From: Pseudocercospora fijiensis CIRAD86
Lineage: Eukaryota > Ascomycota > Dothideomycetes > Mycosphaerellales > Mycosphaerellaceae
Assembly (NCBI RefSeq): GCF_000340215.1
Contig: NW_006921538.1
Location: forward strand, 1,736,001 to 1,800,000
Direction: 5' to 3'
Length of the DNA stretch: 64,000 nucleotides
The translations under genes were made by a program, and so were the position numbers. A model generated the notes under the pieces. It was not told where the DNA came from, ran no database searches, and was given only the letters and a program-made list of their open reading frames with translations. Positions 1 through 11,032 of the stretch are shown one piece after another. Each line of letters starts with the position of its first letter. The stretch's first letter is position 1.

Positions 1-437
1 AACACATCTTCTGAGATCGATTCCATGATCGAAGAGCAAGCCTGTGGTCTCGAGCTTTGTCTTTCATGCAACGTGCATGCCAAAATGCTACCCAATGCCG
101 GGCGATTCGCGGACCACCATTTTGGTCAATGGTACTCTAGACCGAATGCCATCGCGCTTTGCGTAAGTTCTGCCTTACATTCTCATGACTCCTGCTTGCG
201 CCACAATGATAGATCACGCTTTGCTTGTCTGCTGACAGAGAACAGACGGATGATGTGGGAGTATTTGGCAGCACCGTGTCGAATGAATATCTCCTCGCTG
301 GGGAGCACTTTCGTCTTGGCAGGAAGGATCTCACAGCGCTGAGTAGACGTGCTGTGTCATCGATATTTGGTGGAAAGGGTGAGAAGGAGAGATTGCTCAC
401 TCTACTGGATGACTTCGAGACGAGCATAGTAGGCTAG
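1..437 (+). CDS. Adenosine deaminase-like protein (ADAL type), 3' end only
   Basis: This is the C-terminal part of a metal-dependent adenosine deaminase-fold hydrolase, closest in look to ADAL/N6-methyl-AMP deaminases of purine metabolism (cytosolic). The frame is open from base 1, so the 5' end lies outside the window. Exon 1 (1-162) encodes a segment with SCNVHAKMLP followed by HHFGQWYSRPNAIALC. A GTAAGT donor at 163 and a CAG acceptor ending at 245 join it in phase 0 to exon 2 (246-437), which begins TDDVGVFGS. This recreates the conserved C-terminal TDD motif, whose first Asp binds zinc in this family. The end, SRRAVSSIFGGKGEKERL, is typical of ADAL proteins. Reading straight through the intron, or using the CAG at 236-238, loses the TDD motif, which is why I chose this splice. 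The family is clear; the exact substrate is inferred. Confidence 0.85.
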
Positions 438-1365
438 ATAGAGCAAGTCGCAGCAACGGCTGCACAGTCCGTCGCAACACCAAAGAGTCACTCATCACTG
501 TTGTCTGATTCCGATCTTTCGTAGTGTTCACCCTATGAGTCAATGTTCGAATTGATCCCCTGAGAAGGGCGATGACTCCTCCCTCATCCTCCTAAACTCA
601 CACAAAGGCTCCCAATCCTCCCTAGAATCGAACACTAGCAATTGCCCCTTCGGCGCAACCTATAGGCTGACCGATTCCTGTCCACCGCCTAGGTACACGT
701 GTTTGAGCAACCTAGTGGGTCTGTACCATCCCCGTTCGCTTTTCGGCAATATAAATCTCCTCCCGCACTCACTTGATGACAGTGCCCTGCGAATGTTCCC
801 CCTTTCTAGGAACAGTTCGATCAGTACGGGCTCGCGGAGCGAAATATACAGCGAGGTTCTCACCGGATTGCCACCCGTACAGCATTGGCAAACCGAGGTA
901 CATCCGAGTGTAAGCCCGACGAGGCAGAGTAGTATAGCAATAATTCGGGACAGCATTGCCAGACGTTGTAGGAGGCGTTTGAAGGTAGTTATCACGCACA
1001 GCGCAGTGGATTACTTACGTAATACTGCCTTGCCAGCGGTTCAAAAAATGGCTTCGTTGATTGCCTATGTTCTGCTATTCTATGGTCTAAAATACAGTGT
1101 GAAAATCCTTCTCCTGCCAAGAGGACACGTGTTATCATGTGACTGAGCTTATGTGTCACATGACTGAGCTTATGCGTCACAGTAGTACATGACTCGTGAG
1201 ATGAGTCGATGCACAACCTGAGGCAAAATCTTGGCGCCCCGCAGACGACTTCAAAATACATCTGAAGCGCGACAACGGATAAGTTTTGTCAGGATATTGC
1301 CGTCGTCGCCTTCTTACAGAACTCGCTGCATACTACAGCGAGACTGCGACGAAACTACTGCAATC
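438..1365. other. Intergenic region between ADAL-like and eIF3b genes
   Basis: I see no supported gene. Open frames here are short and lack protein-like composition. At 1137-1180 there is an imperfect tandem duplication of about 22 bp (core GACTGAGCTTATG) lying about 190 bp upstream of the eIF3b start. The stretch probably carries the terminator of the upstream gene and the eIF3b promoter. Confidence 0.6.
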
Positions 1366-3686
1366 ATGGCGCCATCATTTGACAACCTCGATGAAGACTT
1401 CGACATTGACGATGAGGAGATTGACTTCTCAGGTAGGCAGGAGCATAGGCAGGGACGATAGTATGGCGACTACTAACGATACACAGACCTTCGCGAGAAG
1501 TTCGAGACGACCATGGAGGATGGTCTGGACACATTCATTGTGATTGATGGCCTGCCGAAGGTGCCCGAGGCCAGCAAGGAGAAGCTCATCAAGTTCTTGC
1601 TGCGAAAGTTGACCACCGTGGGCAAGACCAAAGATGAGAATGTGGTGATGCCGACTGGAGAGGATGGTCTTACTGAGGGATTTGCCTTTGTCGAGTACGA
1701 GACCTCCGCGCAAGCCGCTGCTGCAGTCAAGGCACTCCATGCCACCGCTCTTGACAAGAAGCACACAATCGCCGTGAACAAGCTCACCGACATCGAGCGC
1801 TATGGAAGAGAAGGTAGAATCGATGAGAACTACAAGGCACCAGAGATTGCGCCATTCGAAGAGAAAGAGCATTTGAGATGGTGGTTGGGTGATCCAGAAG
1901 GCAGAGATCAGTTCGTGATGTACCGTGGCGACAATGTAGGCGTCTTCTGGAACGAGAGAGAAGCGCAGCCAGAACCAGTCGTGGATCGACAGCACTGGAC
2001 CGAGTCATTCGTACAGTGGTCGCCAAAGGGCACGTATCTGACTTCGATGCACGCTCAGGGTGTCCAGCTGTGGGGTGGTCAAACCTGGTCGAGGCAGAAG
2101 AGGTTCATGCACCCCGGCGTTAATCTCGTCGACTTCTCGCCCGATGAGCGCTTTATGACCACTTGGTCGCATCGTCCGATGACCGTGGAAGAGGGCAATC
2201 CAGTGCTCTCGGTCGAGGAAGACGGCAAGAACTACATCATCTGGGATGTCGCAACCGCGAAGCCGCTTCGATCATTCCAGACCTTGGATCTCCCAGGGCC
2301 GACTATGGACGCGGAGGGCAACCCGATCAAGAAGAAGATCCAATGGCCCGCATTCAAGTGGTCCGCCGACGCGAAGTATGTCGCACGCATGACACAAGGC
2401 CAAGGCATTTCCATATACGAGCTCCCTAGCATGCGACTTATGGACAAGACTAGTGTGAAGATTGAGGGCGTCATGGATTTCGAGTGGTGTCCATCGAATC
2501 CACAGCGTGTCGACAAACGTGACTACGAACAGCTTTTCTGCTACTGGACGCCCGAGATGGGATCGAACCCAGCAAAGGTCGGTCTCATGTCTATCCCATC
2601 GAAGGAGATTGTGCGAACACGAAATCTATTCAACGTCAGCGACGCAAAGCTGCATTGGCAATCCGACTCGGCATACGTCTGCGTAAAGGTCGACCGACAC
2701 AGCAAATCCAAGAAGTCGCTCGCCACCAACCTCGAAATTTTCCGCGTCAAGGAGAAGGGTGTGCCTGTCGAAGTCGTTGATAGCATCAAAGACACAGTCA
2801 TCAACTTTGCATGGGAACCGAAGGGTGATCGCTTTGTGCTCATAACGGCAGGCGAGGTTCCCGCAGGAGCAGCCGTGCCACCAAAGACATCGGTTTCCTT
2901 CTTCTGTCCCGAGAAGGCTAAGGGAAATGCTGTTGGCAACTTCAAGCTCATCCGGACTGTTGACAAGAAAAACAACAATGCCATCCACTGGTCGCCAAAT
3001 GGTCGCTTCGTCATTGTTGCCACTGTGCTCAACCAGCAGAGCTTCGATCTTGACTTCTGGGACTTCGACTTTGAGGGTGAGAGGGAAGAAAAGGACAAGG
3101 ATCTTACTGCCAACCTCCAACTCATGTCCACTGCGGACCACTACGGTGTGACTGACATTGAGTGGGATCCATCTGGACGATTTGTCGCGACGAGCGCCAG
3201 TGTCTGGAAGCACAGAGTAAGTCTTAAACGATATGCGTAGAATGGCTTTACTAACCCAAGACTTAGATGGAAAACGGATACCACATGTACGACTTCTCTG
3301 GGAAGCTCCTTCGTGAAGAGCCAATCGAGCAATTCAAGCAATTCACTTGGCGACCACGACCAGAGCGCCTGCTTAGCAAGGAGGAGATGAAGAACATTCG
3401 CAAGAACCTTCGCGAATACTCCAAGCAATTCGACGAGGCAGATACTGCCAAGCGCAGCTCCGCCGACAAGGCCGTCATCGAGGCGCGCAGAAGACAACTT
3501 GACGAGTGGATTGCGTGGAGAGAGCGTACGCGTGAAGAACTCCTTGAGGAGAGACACGGGCTCGGTCTGCCTGAAAAGACTCCTGAACAAGCAGCACTTG
3601 ATGTCGAGGAGGATGGTGACGAGAGCAAGGTGGTCGAGGAGATCTTCGAAGAGATCATTGAGGAGACTGAGGAGATTATGGAGTAA
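1366..3686 (+). CDS. PRT1: Eukaryotic translation initiation factor 3 subunit B (eIF3b)
   Basis: Scaffold subunit of the eIF3 complex, which binds the 40S ribosome and helps recruit the ternary complex and mRNA; cytosolic. Three exons (1366-1432, 1487-3216, 3267-3686) give 738 residues, close to the usual fungal length. Intron 1 (54 nt) has a perfect TACTAAC branch point; intron 2 is 50 nt. The start [22 protein letters not shown] is the acidic N-terminus usual for fungal eIF3b. An RRM follows at about residues 38-120 with the RNP1-like GFAFVEY at 87-93. Then comes the conserved [15 protein letters not shown] and [11 protein letters not shown], a beta-propeller region (about 140-620), and a C-terminal helical, acidic tail ([16 protein letters not shown]). 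No defects were seen. Confidence 0.97.
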
Positions 3687-4039
3687 AGGACATACTTCTG
3701 GCGTTTATCAAGCGAGATGCATAGAAAGCTTTTGCGAGAATCATGAAGCATGAAAGGTGGGCTATGGGGTGCAGTGCTCACAGCTAGGCCAGCAGCCTTG
3801 TTGAATGGCAATCCTTTTGCAGCGTGGCCACCGTTTCATGGCATCAACCAGTCCCAATCGAAGAAGGCTACTTTCGGCACAAAATGAGACTATCTGTGCA
3901 TTCGGCGTGCATGCCAAGAAAACGTGATACAGATTCAAGACTCTTTCTTCTGCACAAATATCCCAGGGTTTGATGCCCTTGCCGCTTTCGCGTACAGCGT
4001 CAACGCACATCGGAGTGAAAGAGCGCTTATGTATTCTAG
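3687..4039. other. 3' flank of eIF3b, no gene seen
   Basis: About 350 bp of normal-composition sequence between the eIF3b stop and the start of the TA-rich repeat island. It holds the eIF3b 3' UTR and terminator; I see no supported gene. Composition changes sharply near 4040-4080. Confidence 0.5.
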
Positions 4040-6590
4040 GGTGTCGCGACCCTTGCTTAGCGGCACCGCTTGCTATACAAAGTATAGTGTAACTAGGTGT
4101 TAGAAGCCAATTAGTGCGATTGTTAGGAACTTCAGTTCTTTAGCTAGTTTGGTAACGATTAGGGTTAAGAACGAGGGTGTTTAAAGCCGTATAGAAGGCT
4201 AGTTTAAAGACTATAGACAACTATAGACAACCAAGTAAGCGCTATGCTATCTACTACTATATTTAACCGCTATTAGCGTTAATCACTATACGACAGCGAG
4301 CCGGCATACTATTAATCTATTATTATACTAATTCTATAGGTACGTTATAGTATTCTTCGACAATTGCTAGCTAAAGGTTACGGCTAGTAGGTCTGTTTCT
4401 ACGGCGTTCAATTGCCTACTTAATTACTCGCTATAGGTTCTCGATAGGGTTTAAATCTAGTAATAAAGGTAGCTAGTTATTTATAAGAATAATGCGGCGA
4501 GCTCGTAACTAATTAAGTATATGTTTAGCTCTATATATAGGCGCCGAGTCTTGTTAGAAGAGTGCTATTCTTAAGTGTAAGGCAGGCTCGTAACCGAGAG
4601 GGTGTTCTTAGTTAGCAATAAGGCTATTTATATAACTAATCTCTTCTTAAACTAGTAGCAAGACCTTCTTATAGTATAACTCTTTATTAATATTGCCCTA
4701 TATCTTATCCTATAGTAGGAGTAGTCCTTTGCCGCTAATACTACTAATATAGGCCTATATTATCTAGTATAGAAGGCGTTAGAAGCGAGGCCTCGAACAG
4801 CAGTCTTAGTTACGCTTACTAACTAGTCGAGTAACAAAGAGCCTCTCGTATAATCTATTATATATAGTATACTCGTCGCTCTATAGAACATTTACCTAGT
4901 CTTCTTTAGTAAAGTATTAATAGAATTGAGCCTATTCGAGGCGTAGGCGTCGAATACGGTTGTTATAGAAGGGCCGAGGGCGTGTAACGTAGCGGCGATA
5001 ACTATACCTTCTATAGATACAAGAGACGGTTATAGGACTACAATTCAAACCGAGTAAGTCTCTAACTTCCGTCTAAGTTATACGACGAGTTGTAGCGTTC
5101 TAAGTAATATAGTCGACGATAAGGCGCTCTTAGGTGTCTATATAGAGCCTACGGCTACGTCGTCGAGTTAGTGCGTAAGTAAGGGCAATCTCTCGAGGAA
5201 TAGGGCGCGAATAGTCGAATTCGTCGATTCGGTAGGCTCGGCAGCGCCTAGGAGTAAAAGGCTTATAAACGATGCGATAGATAGTCGACAATGCTTTACG
5301 AGACTACTCTAAGATGTAAATAAGCGGCTATTTGGCTATTTAGTGCAGTTGTTTAATAGTAGTGCGTAGTTTGTATAGAAGCACGGCTCGGCGGTAGACT
5401 CGCTATTCGGTAGTTTGTTAGGTCGCGATTTCGTACGTTAGCAATAGCCCTAGCGGTCTAAAAAGAAGGGATTTAATGCTCGGTAGAGTTAACTAGCTAG
5501 ATAGACGATTTGCAAGTAATATAGCAGGCAGTATCGGGTACGATAAATTAGTATATTATATCGATAGAAATATTTAGAAGGAGGTGTTAGAAGTGTTAGA
5601 AGAAGCTAGTACCCCGCCTTCGGAGCTTTAATTCCGATCTAATAGGAATCGCCGGGTCCGCGGGCTAATCCGTACCGAGGCTAAGTTATTATCTAAAGAT
5701 TAAGACTCTTGTTTAGTTAAATCGATAACCTTAACCTATAGACGACGTATTTAGCTTAGAAGTTGCTATTCAAGCTTGCGCTACTCTCGAAGTTGCATCT
5801 CCGACTTATTATACTCCGGCGGACGGTCGTAAATAGGTAGTAGAACAGATAGTATATAGTCGCGCTATTAGATATAGAATTAATAGCGTAGAGGGTTATT
5901 AAACTATAGAACCTAAGGGCGACGAGATTGCGACAACTACGATAGAGCCGGCCTTAGTAGACTTCTAGACCGATAAGGCAATAGAGCTAGATTAAATACC
6001 GGTATTAAACTAAGTAAATAGATAGAGGGCATAACTAATAGTATTAGACTTCTACGGCTACTAATAACGTCGGAAAGTAGGCGTAACTACGCTCTATCTT
6101 TCTTACCTTATTCGAGGGCTTTAATAAGAGCTAGACGGCGCTAGAATAACCCCTTCTACGGCTATACTGCGCGTACTACTCGTTAGTATAAGTATATAGT
6201 ATTATAAAGGAACGAGAGAGAAGCTAACTATTTAATAGAGGACTCTATATACGTAGATACTACCGAAAGCACCTATTTATCGCCGACTACTCCTCCGCGC
6301 CTTCTCTATAATTATACTCTTAAATACTATTAATCTAGTATAGACCTACTCCTAATTATATAACGACCTTTAGCTTACTTCTAAATTACTCCTTCTTCCT
6401 TTCTTTAATATTGCAAAAAGCTTATAAAATAATATATTATTAAATCTACTAAAAGATAGTCTATATATACCCTAGATAGTACCTATACGTAACTTCTAAG
6501 CCCTCTAGTCGGAGGAATTAATAGCCAAGCCTTCCTATAGGTGCTATACTTAGCCGCGGCGCCAACACCTCGATTTAGTATAGGACACTG
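4040..6590. repeat. RIP-mutated repeat island (degenerate transposons)
   Basis: This 2.5 kb block is very rich in TA dinucleotides and poor in CA and TG, while CG is still common. It has no open frame of useful length. That is the footprint of RIP acting on CpA sites in fungal repeats. The left part carries a minus-strand Tc1/mariner transposase relic (see 4400-4560). The string AGGTGTTAGAAG occurs in direct orientation near 4095 and 5581, which may mark related ends of a second element. The segment from about 5590 (starting TGTTAGAAG) to 6560 could be part of an LTR element, but no coding motif was recognised there. Confidence 0.8.
4400..4560 (-). mobile_element. Tc1/mariner-family transposase remnant (RIP-inactivated)
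   Basis: On the minus strand, bases 4432-4458 read DLNPIENL followed by a TAG in place of the expected Trp. This is the DLNPIENLW block found near the last catalytic Asp of Tc1/mariner (DDE/D) transposases. The preceding codons fit the usual WPPYSPD stretch if each mismatch is a C-to-T or G-to-A change (CTA for CCA, TTA for TCA, TAG for TGG). The element is dead. I did not find confident terminal inverted repeats, so the true boundaries inside 4040-6590 are not known. Confidence 0.7.
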
Positions 6591-7001
6591 CAATTAGCGG
6601 TGCCGGAAGTGCTAATATTATGCACCTTCCAGGGCTCCGGACGCTAACTTTCACTCCGATATGCGTTGACGCTGTACACGCGATCGCAGTGCGACTCTTC
6701 AGGAGCGTCGAGTCAGGGAATGCAGGTACCAAGCATGACCAGATTTCCCGCATTGGGCTCCATTGACACGTGAACATTAGTTTTCCGGGCGACACAAACT
6801 CACCCATCAGCTTTACCATTCTCAGAAACTTGATCAAGCCACGTATAGGAGAGGATAGTGTCCTTCACCAATTCGGATACCACGGATCCGCCATATCTTC
6901 AAACGGTGTTGTGCTACTCTTTGAGGCTGGCACTACCTCCTACTACTCTGCTAGTCAGTACCTTGGGGCTGTTCTTGATGTTTGCTAGCCGTCACTTTAA
7001 G

Positions 7002-7979
7002 ATGCTTCTCAACTTTCGCTGTCATACTCGTTTTCTTTGACTTCCCTAAGCAGCAATGCACCTGTCACAATCTTGGCGCCTTCAGACCATGCCTTCGAAA
7101 GACTTCAGTACAGCGACGTGCTCTCGCCGGTATTTCTCAGTGGCGAGAACAATACTGCTCTCATGTCGCAAGTCGTCGCATACCACGTTCTGGTAGGTAG
7201 CTGGACGACAGAAACACTGAACACAACCTTCAAGTTCTTGCCATCCATGACTTCTGGGACAAACTTCTCGCGAGTAACAGGTGGACAAAGAGTCGGAGCC
7301 GCCTTCGAAACCGTCTCATCGTCCCTAAAATCCATGTCTCCTCCAGCCCTTCAGAACCTCCTATCCTACCACCTCATCCCAAATCTCCTCTACAGGTCCG
7401 ACTTCACCAACGACACAACCCTCACCATGTCCAACAACCAAACGAGTAAACTCCGATTCTTTCCAAACTCCTTTTTCCTAAGCTCTGCTCGAATTTTGCA
7501 ATCCGACATCTTAATCTCCAACGGGATCATGCACGTTATTGACGCGGTACTCACTCCGGATGAGAGTTTTCAGACCCTTCTCCCGAACCCTACGAGTGCG
7601 ACACAAATTCCGGGTTTGCCTACGACTGGTGTTACCAAGTTTAATGCTAGTGAGGCGCCGTTTACGACTTTTTTTGCCGAATTTTGTTCCGGCTGAGACG
7701 CCCACTACGACTACGATGGAGGAGAGTGCTGGATGGACGAGTACGAGGAGTGGGTTTGGGGTGAGGAATACGTTGGTGAGTAAGAAGTCGGGTGCTGGGA
7801 AGAACTTGCAGGTGGTGGGTTTTAGTAGTTTGGTGTTTTCTATGCTCGGCGTTGTGCTTGGTTTATTTCTGAAATTTATCAAGCTATGTCTAGTGGTCCC
7901 CCTGATTCCTTTCACTCGTTCCGGTTTGGCTTGCCATATCCAATTTGTCCGTCTGGAGCTGCAACCACAAATGCAATGA
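7002..7979 (+). pseudogene. Fasciclin (FAS1) domain surface protein, frameshifted
   Basis: FAS1 proteins are secreted or GPI-anchored adhesion/cell-wall proteins. After a possible acceptor at 7000-7001 the frame reads DASQLSLSYSFSLTSLSSN and then APVTILAPSDHAF, the FAS1 H1 motif. A second block ends ILISNGIMHVIDAVLTP, the H2-type motif, at about 7500-7555. The linker between the two is shorter than in two-domain family members. The main frame stops at 7694-7696. Shifting by one base at the T7 run (7669-7675) restores the expected C-terminus: PNFVPAETPTTTT, then a Ser/Gly/Lys linker and the hydrophobic tail VVGFSSLVFSMLGVVLGLF, ending at 7979. The 5' end is unclear: an in-frame stop lies at 6998-7000 and I could not identify a signal-peptide exon next to the repeat island. 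Either a pseudogene or a one-base sequencing error plus a missed first exon. Confidence 0.6.
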
Positions 7980-8129
7980 TTCGGATCCTTTCTCAAAACA
8001 GAGCAGACTTTTCACGCCGAGGAAGCTATTATGAGAAAATTGATCGAGAAGAAAGGTCATACGCGTGTTGAGTGGGAGTCTTGGGCTTAGTATCAAAGGA
8101 TGCTCACAACTCTCGATTTCTATCCCTAT

Positions 8130-9897
8130 CTACTCGCTGTCACGACCAATCTCCCCCTCCAAAGCCTGCAACGTTAACGTAGCAATCGACATCCAACTCC
8201 CATAGAAATCTTCCCAAGGTCTATGCAACAGCGCTGACAGGTTCCAATGCTCCTCCATTCCTTCAACACGTCGACGAAACTCTCTCCCTTTAGGATCCAA
8301 AATATCATAAGGACTATAGTAACCTGGCAACCCTTGTGCGGAATCAATCTCACATTCCCACCGAATGGTCTCAATCGTCGCTTCTCTCGCGCTGTTCAAT
8401 ACCTCCGCTCTACTCGTCATATTTCCGATAGCACTAATAGCGTTCGCGACAAGTGTCTCCTGTCTCAAATCCTGAAACGCAATCACGAGAGTATCGTTCG
8501 TACTCTGGAGTCTAACGAGTCTGCCCAGTTTCCTACCGTCTTGACCGCGCTTCGAATGAGCGAGGAAAGAATCCCAGGCACCGCGCAAAGCAGCTCCAGG
8601 TACGATCTCATTTACCACGGAAGCGGATCCTGCAGTTCGATGAATTTCTCCAAAGCCAGGCGGAGGGGACTTAGGACTAGCGGCATCTGCGAAGAAGTTC
8701 GTATGCGTGCTGACCACTGTTGGTACGAACGTTACGTCCTTGATTAGGAGCGGTGTCCATGGCTGATTTGACTCGAGAAAGTGCTTCGGCGATGTCGCGA
8801 GGATCGCGTACGAGGGTCTGCCAGGTGTCGTGTCGTTGAAGCTGATCTGTACTCTTGATCATATTGCTGTTCGATCCTTGCCTGTAGGTGTTATCGCAAA
8901 CGACCTCCATAGCACCGCCATCTCGAGATCTCATGACCCAGCTAAAACGTCTCGTCTGCATCCCGTCCTTGACGTCCGATCCCGGGTCCCTGGGGCTTGG
9001 GCCCTTTTGCCATCGGAGCAGGAGCTCTACGAGGTCTCGCCAACTATCATCGGGAACGAGAGCAGCGAACTTTACCGCCATGCCACGACATCCGTTCTGC
9101 TGAAGCACGGCGACTGGAGGCGCATACTCTTCACCGATCAGGTTAAGAACGTCGTCAACTTTGCGGAGTTGGTCGCCACAGCGTATAATCTTGCCGTACA
9201 CACGTATTCTGATGCGAAGCGCCATGGCGATCGTCCAGAGAACATCAATATTTGATACGAAGTCTGGGCTCTCAAGCGCAGTGAACAATGGGTATTGGGT
9301 TGAGTCAGTGAAATCGCGCTCTCTTCGCATGTACTCAGCTTGGAGAGGGTGTTTCTCATTTGCTCGTACCTCGAGCGCGAAACGGAGCACAGCGTCGCTT
9401 ATACAGCCATATGCTTGGTAATCTCCTATCAGTATCTTGGCCAAGCAGCGGTACAGCGAATCGCCGTGAACTGAGTCTTTTCCCCGGGAGGTTCCATGGT
9501 CCTGTTCAAATGCATTGTAGTACTTGGGCGAACTTCTCACTGGAGACGGCGTATGCTGAGAATTAGTCCTGGGTGCTGCTAGTCAAGGTACGAAAGAAGA
9601 GGCTGTCCCGTCCAGACGAATTGAGATACTATCTCTGAGTGGCGCTGGAGGCGGCTCGACTTCGGAATGCCTCTCTTCTCGCGTGCGAGAGACGTCAATC
9701 CCCGACTCGAGGGTGAGTTCTTCGATTGGGAAGGTATCAGTGCAGTCAGTGACACTGTCCGTTCGCAAAGGCTGCAATAGTGGAGGAGAGTTGACTAGAC
9801 TCCAGTTCTTCGGTGGAACATGTGAAGAGCTGGGCACCACTGTGTTCTCATTGCCCTCCGAGCCGCACCGTTGTACTTGTGGCGATCTGTCTGCCAT
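8130..9897 (-). CDS. Hypothetical protein, OTU-like N-terminal region; tandem paralogue 1
   Basis: Not firmly recognised. On the minus strand an ATG at 9897 opens a Pro/Ser-rich, probably disordered segment (9592-9897). A TGA then interrupts the frame unless a 36-nt intron (9556-9591, GTACCT...CTCAG) is removed; 36 nt is unusually short. The next segment has GDSLYRCLAKILIGDYQAYG, a 60-residue block with YPLFTALESPDF, and ALRIRIRVYGK. The order resembles the OTU cysteine-protease fold (DGxCLFRAL ... WGG...A...IRVY), but the Cys position is Ser, so any protease activity would be lost. Near 8700 the frame changes. Introns of about 49 nt (for example GTAACG...TTCGCAG) would join it to a 3' frame of about 185 residues ending at 8130, with IRWECEID and YYSPYDILDPKGREF. 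That part could also be a separate gene. It is about 40-50% similar by eye to the copy at 10266-11032. Confidence 0.45.
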
Positions 9898-10265
9898 GTC
9901 GTGCAACAGACAAATGGCGATGCAGGGCTGCGAGCAGATCTGACAGTGGAGAAGGGTGCTGCCATCTAGGCCAGGCAGAGGTGCGCTGCATTAGCCTGGA
10001 GACCTGAAAGTGAATTGTCCCAAGTGAAAATCCACCAACGCGTCGAGTGCTGACGGGTGTAAATAAAAGGCCTTTCATGTTGCGTAAGGCAAAACCTGTT
10101 GGAAAGTGAATGATAGACGAGAGTATAGAGGGTAGCTAGTGACTTGGTAAGCATATTGCAGAATTCAAGACTGCACTGAAATGGATATGGAGGAAGAGCG
10201 TTGCGAGGATATGCCAGCAGTCGGTGTCTGCAGCTTGCTTAGGCACAAGGAATGCTCAATGCCGG

Positions 10266-11032
10266 CTACGTCCATTTGTATGCAGTCTGGCCTTTGTCTA
10301 CTACGGGACGGACGAATATCTGGTAGGTATGGTGTTGATGAATGCCCCGATCGATGCCAAAAGCTCTCTTGGTATCTGTGCGAAATCCGTTGACGCAATC
10401 GACATGCATCTGCCCAGACACGTCGTGCTGTACAGCCCAGGCCACTTTTCTCAAACGAAGTTCAGACGCTATTGACTTCGCTTCACCATCGCTGTCAACG
10501 GTAGTGCAAATCTGCTCTTGTCTCTCCAAGTATTCCACGAGTTCTCGGCCGGTCACGTCGGGTACCAGCGCGGAGGACCTTGCGGCCATACCGATTCTGC
10601 CGAACGATGGCAGGATCGCAAAAGACGGTGCGCTGGGGGAGCCAAATGTGGCACGAGGATTACTCAATGTGCATGTCCTAGCGCCTCGGTCACGCTGTAC
10701 ATTGTCGAAGACACGAAGCTCAATGTGGAGCGCTGCAGCAATGGCCCAGAATGAACCGCTGCAGGGCAAGAAGTCTGGACACTCGAGCGCTGTAAAGAGC
10801 GGATAGCGCGTGGTGTAAAGGCAGTCCTGCGCACGTTGGAGATATTCGGAATGTAGAGCGTGGGTTGTGTCCGCATACACACTGATCGCCCATCTCAGCA
10901 CTGTGTTTTGGTAGATCCGTATGCTGCGCAGTCGCCAACGATGTGTTTCGCCAGTGCGTGATAGATAGAATTGCCTTCAAGCGCGAAGATAGAAAATTCG
11001 AGCAAGTGAAATGCACTGAAAGACAATGTCAT
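10266..11032 (-). pseudogene. Tandem paralogue 2 of the OTU-like family, frameshifted
   Basis: Same orientation as paralogue 1 and clearly related. A minus-strand ATG at 11032 starts MTLSFSAFHLLEFSIF, then EGNSIYHALAKHIVGDCAAYG, which aligns with GDSLYRCLAKILIGDYQAYG of copy 1. Right after this, near 10900-10915, the frame must shift by one base (a deletion relative to copy 1) to continue as VLRWAISVYADTTHALHSEY, YPLFTALECPDF and ALHIELRVFDN. In the un-shifted frame a TGA follows at once. The C-terminal HHTYQIFVRP matches HDTWQTLVRD of copy 1, and the frame ends at 10266. No equivalent of the 185-residue 3' segment of copy 1 was found downstream. The TTTCAG just before codon 5 could be a splice acceptor, so the start is uncertain. 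Probably a decayed duplicate. Confidence 0.55.

Noticed and set aside
2541..3324. Long minus-strand frames (196 and 232 codons)
   Set aside because: Antisense to eIF3b.
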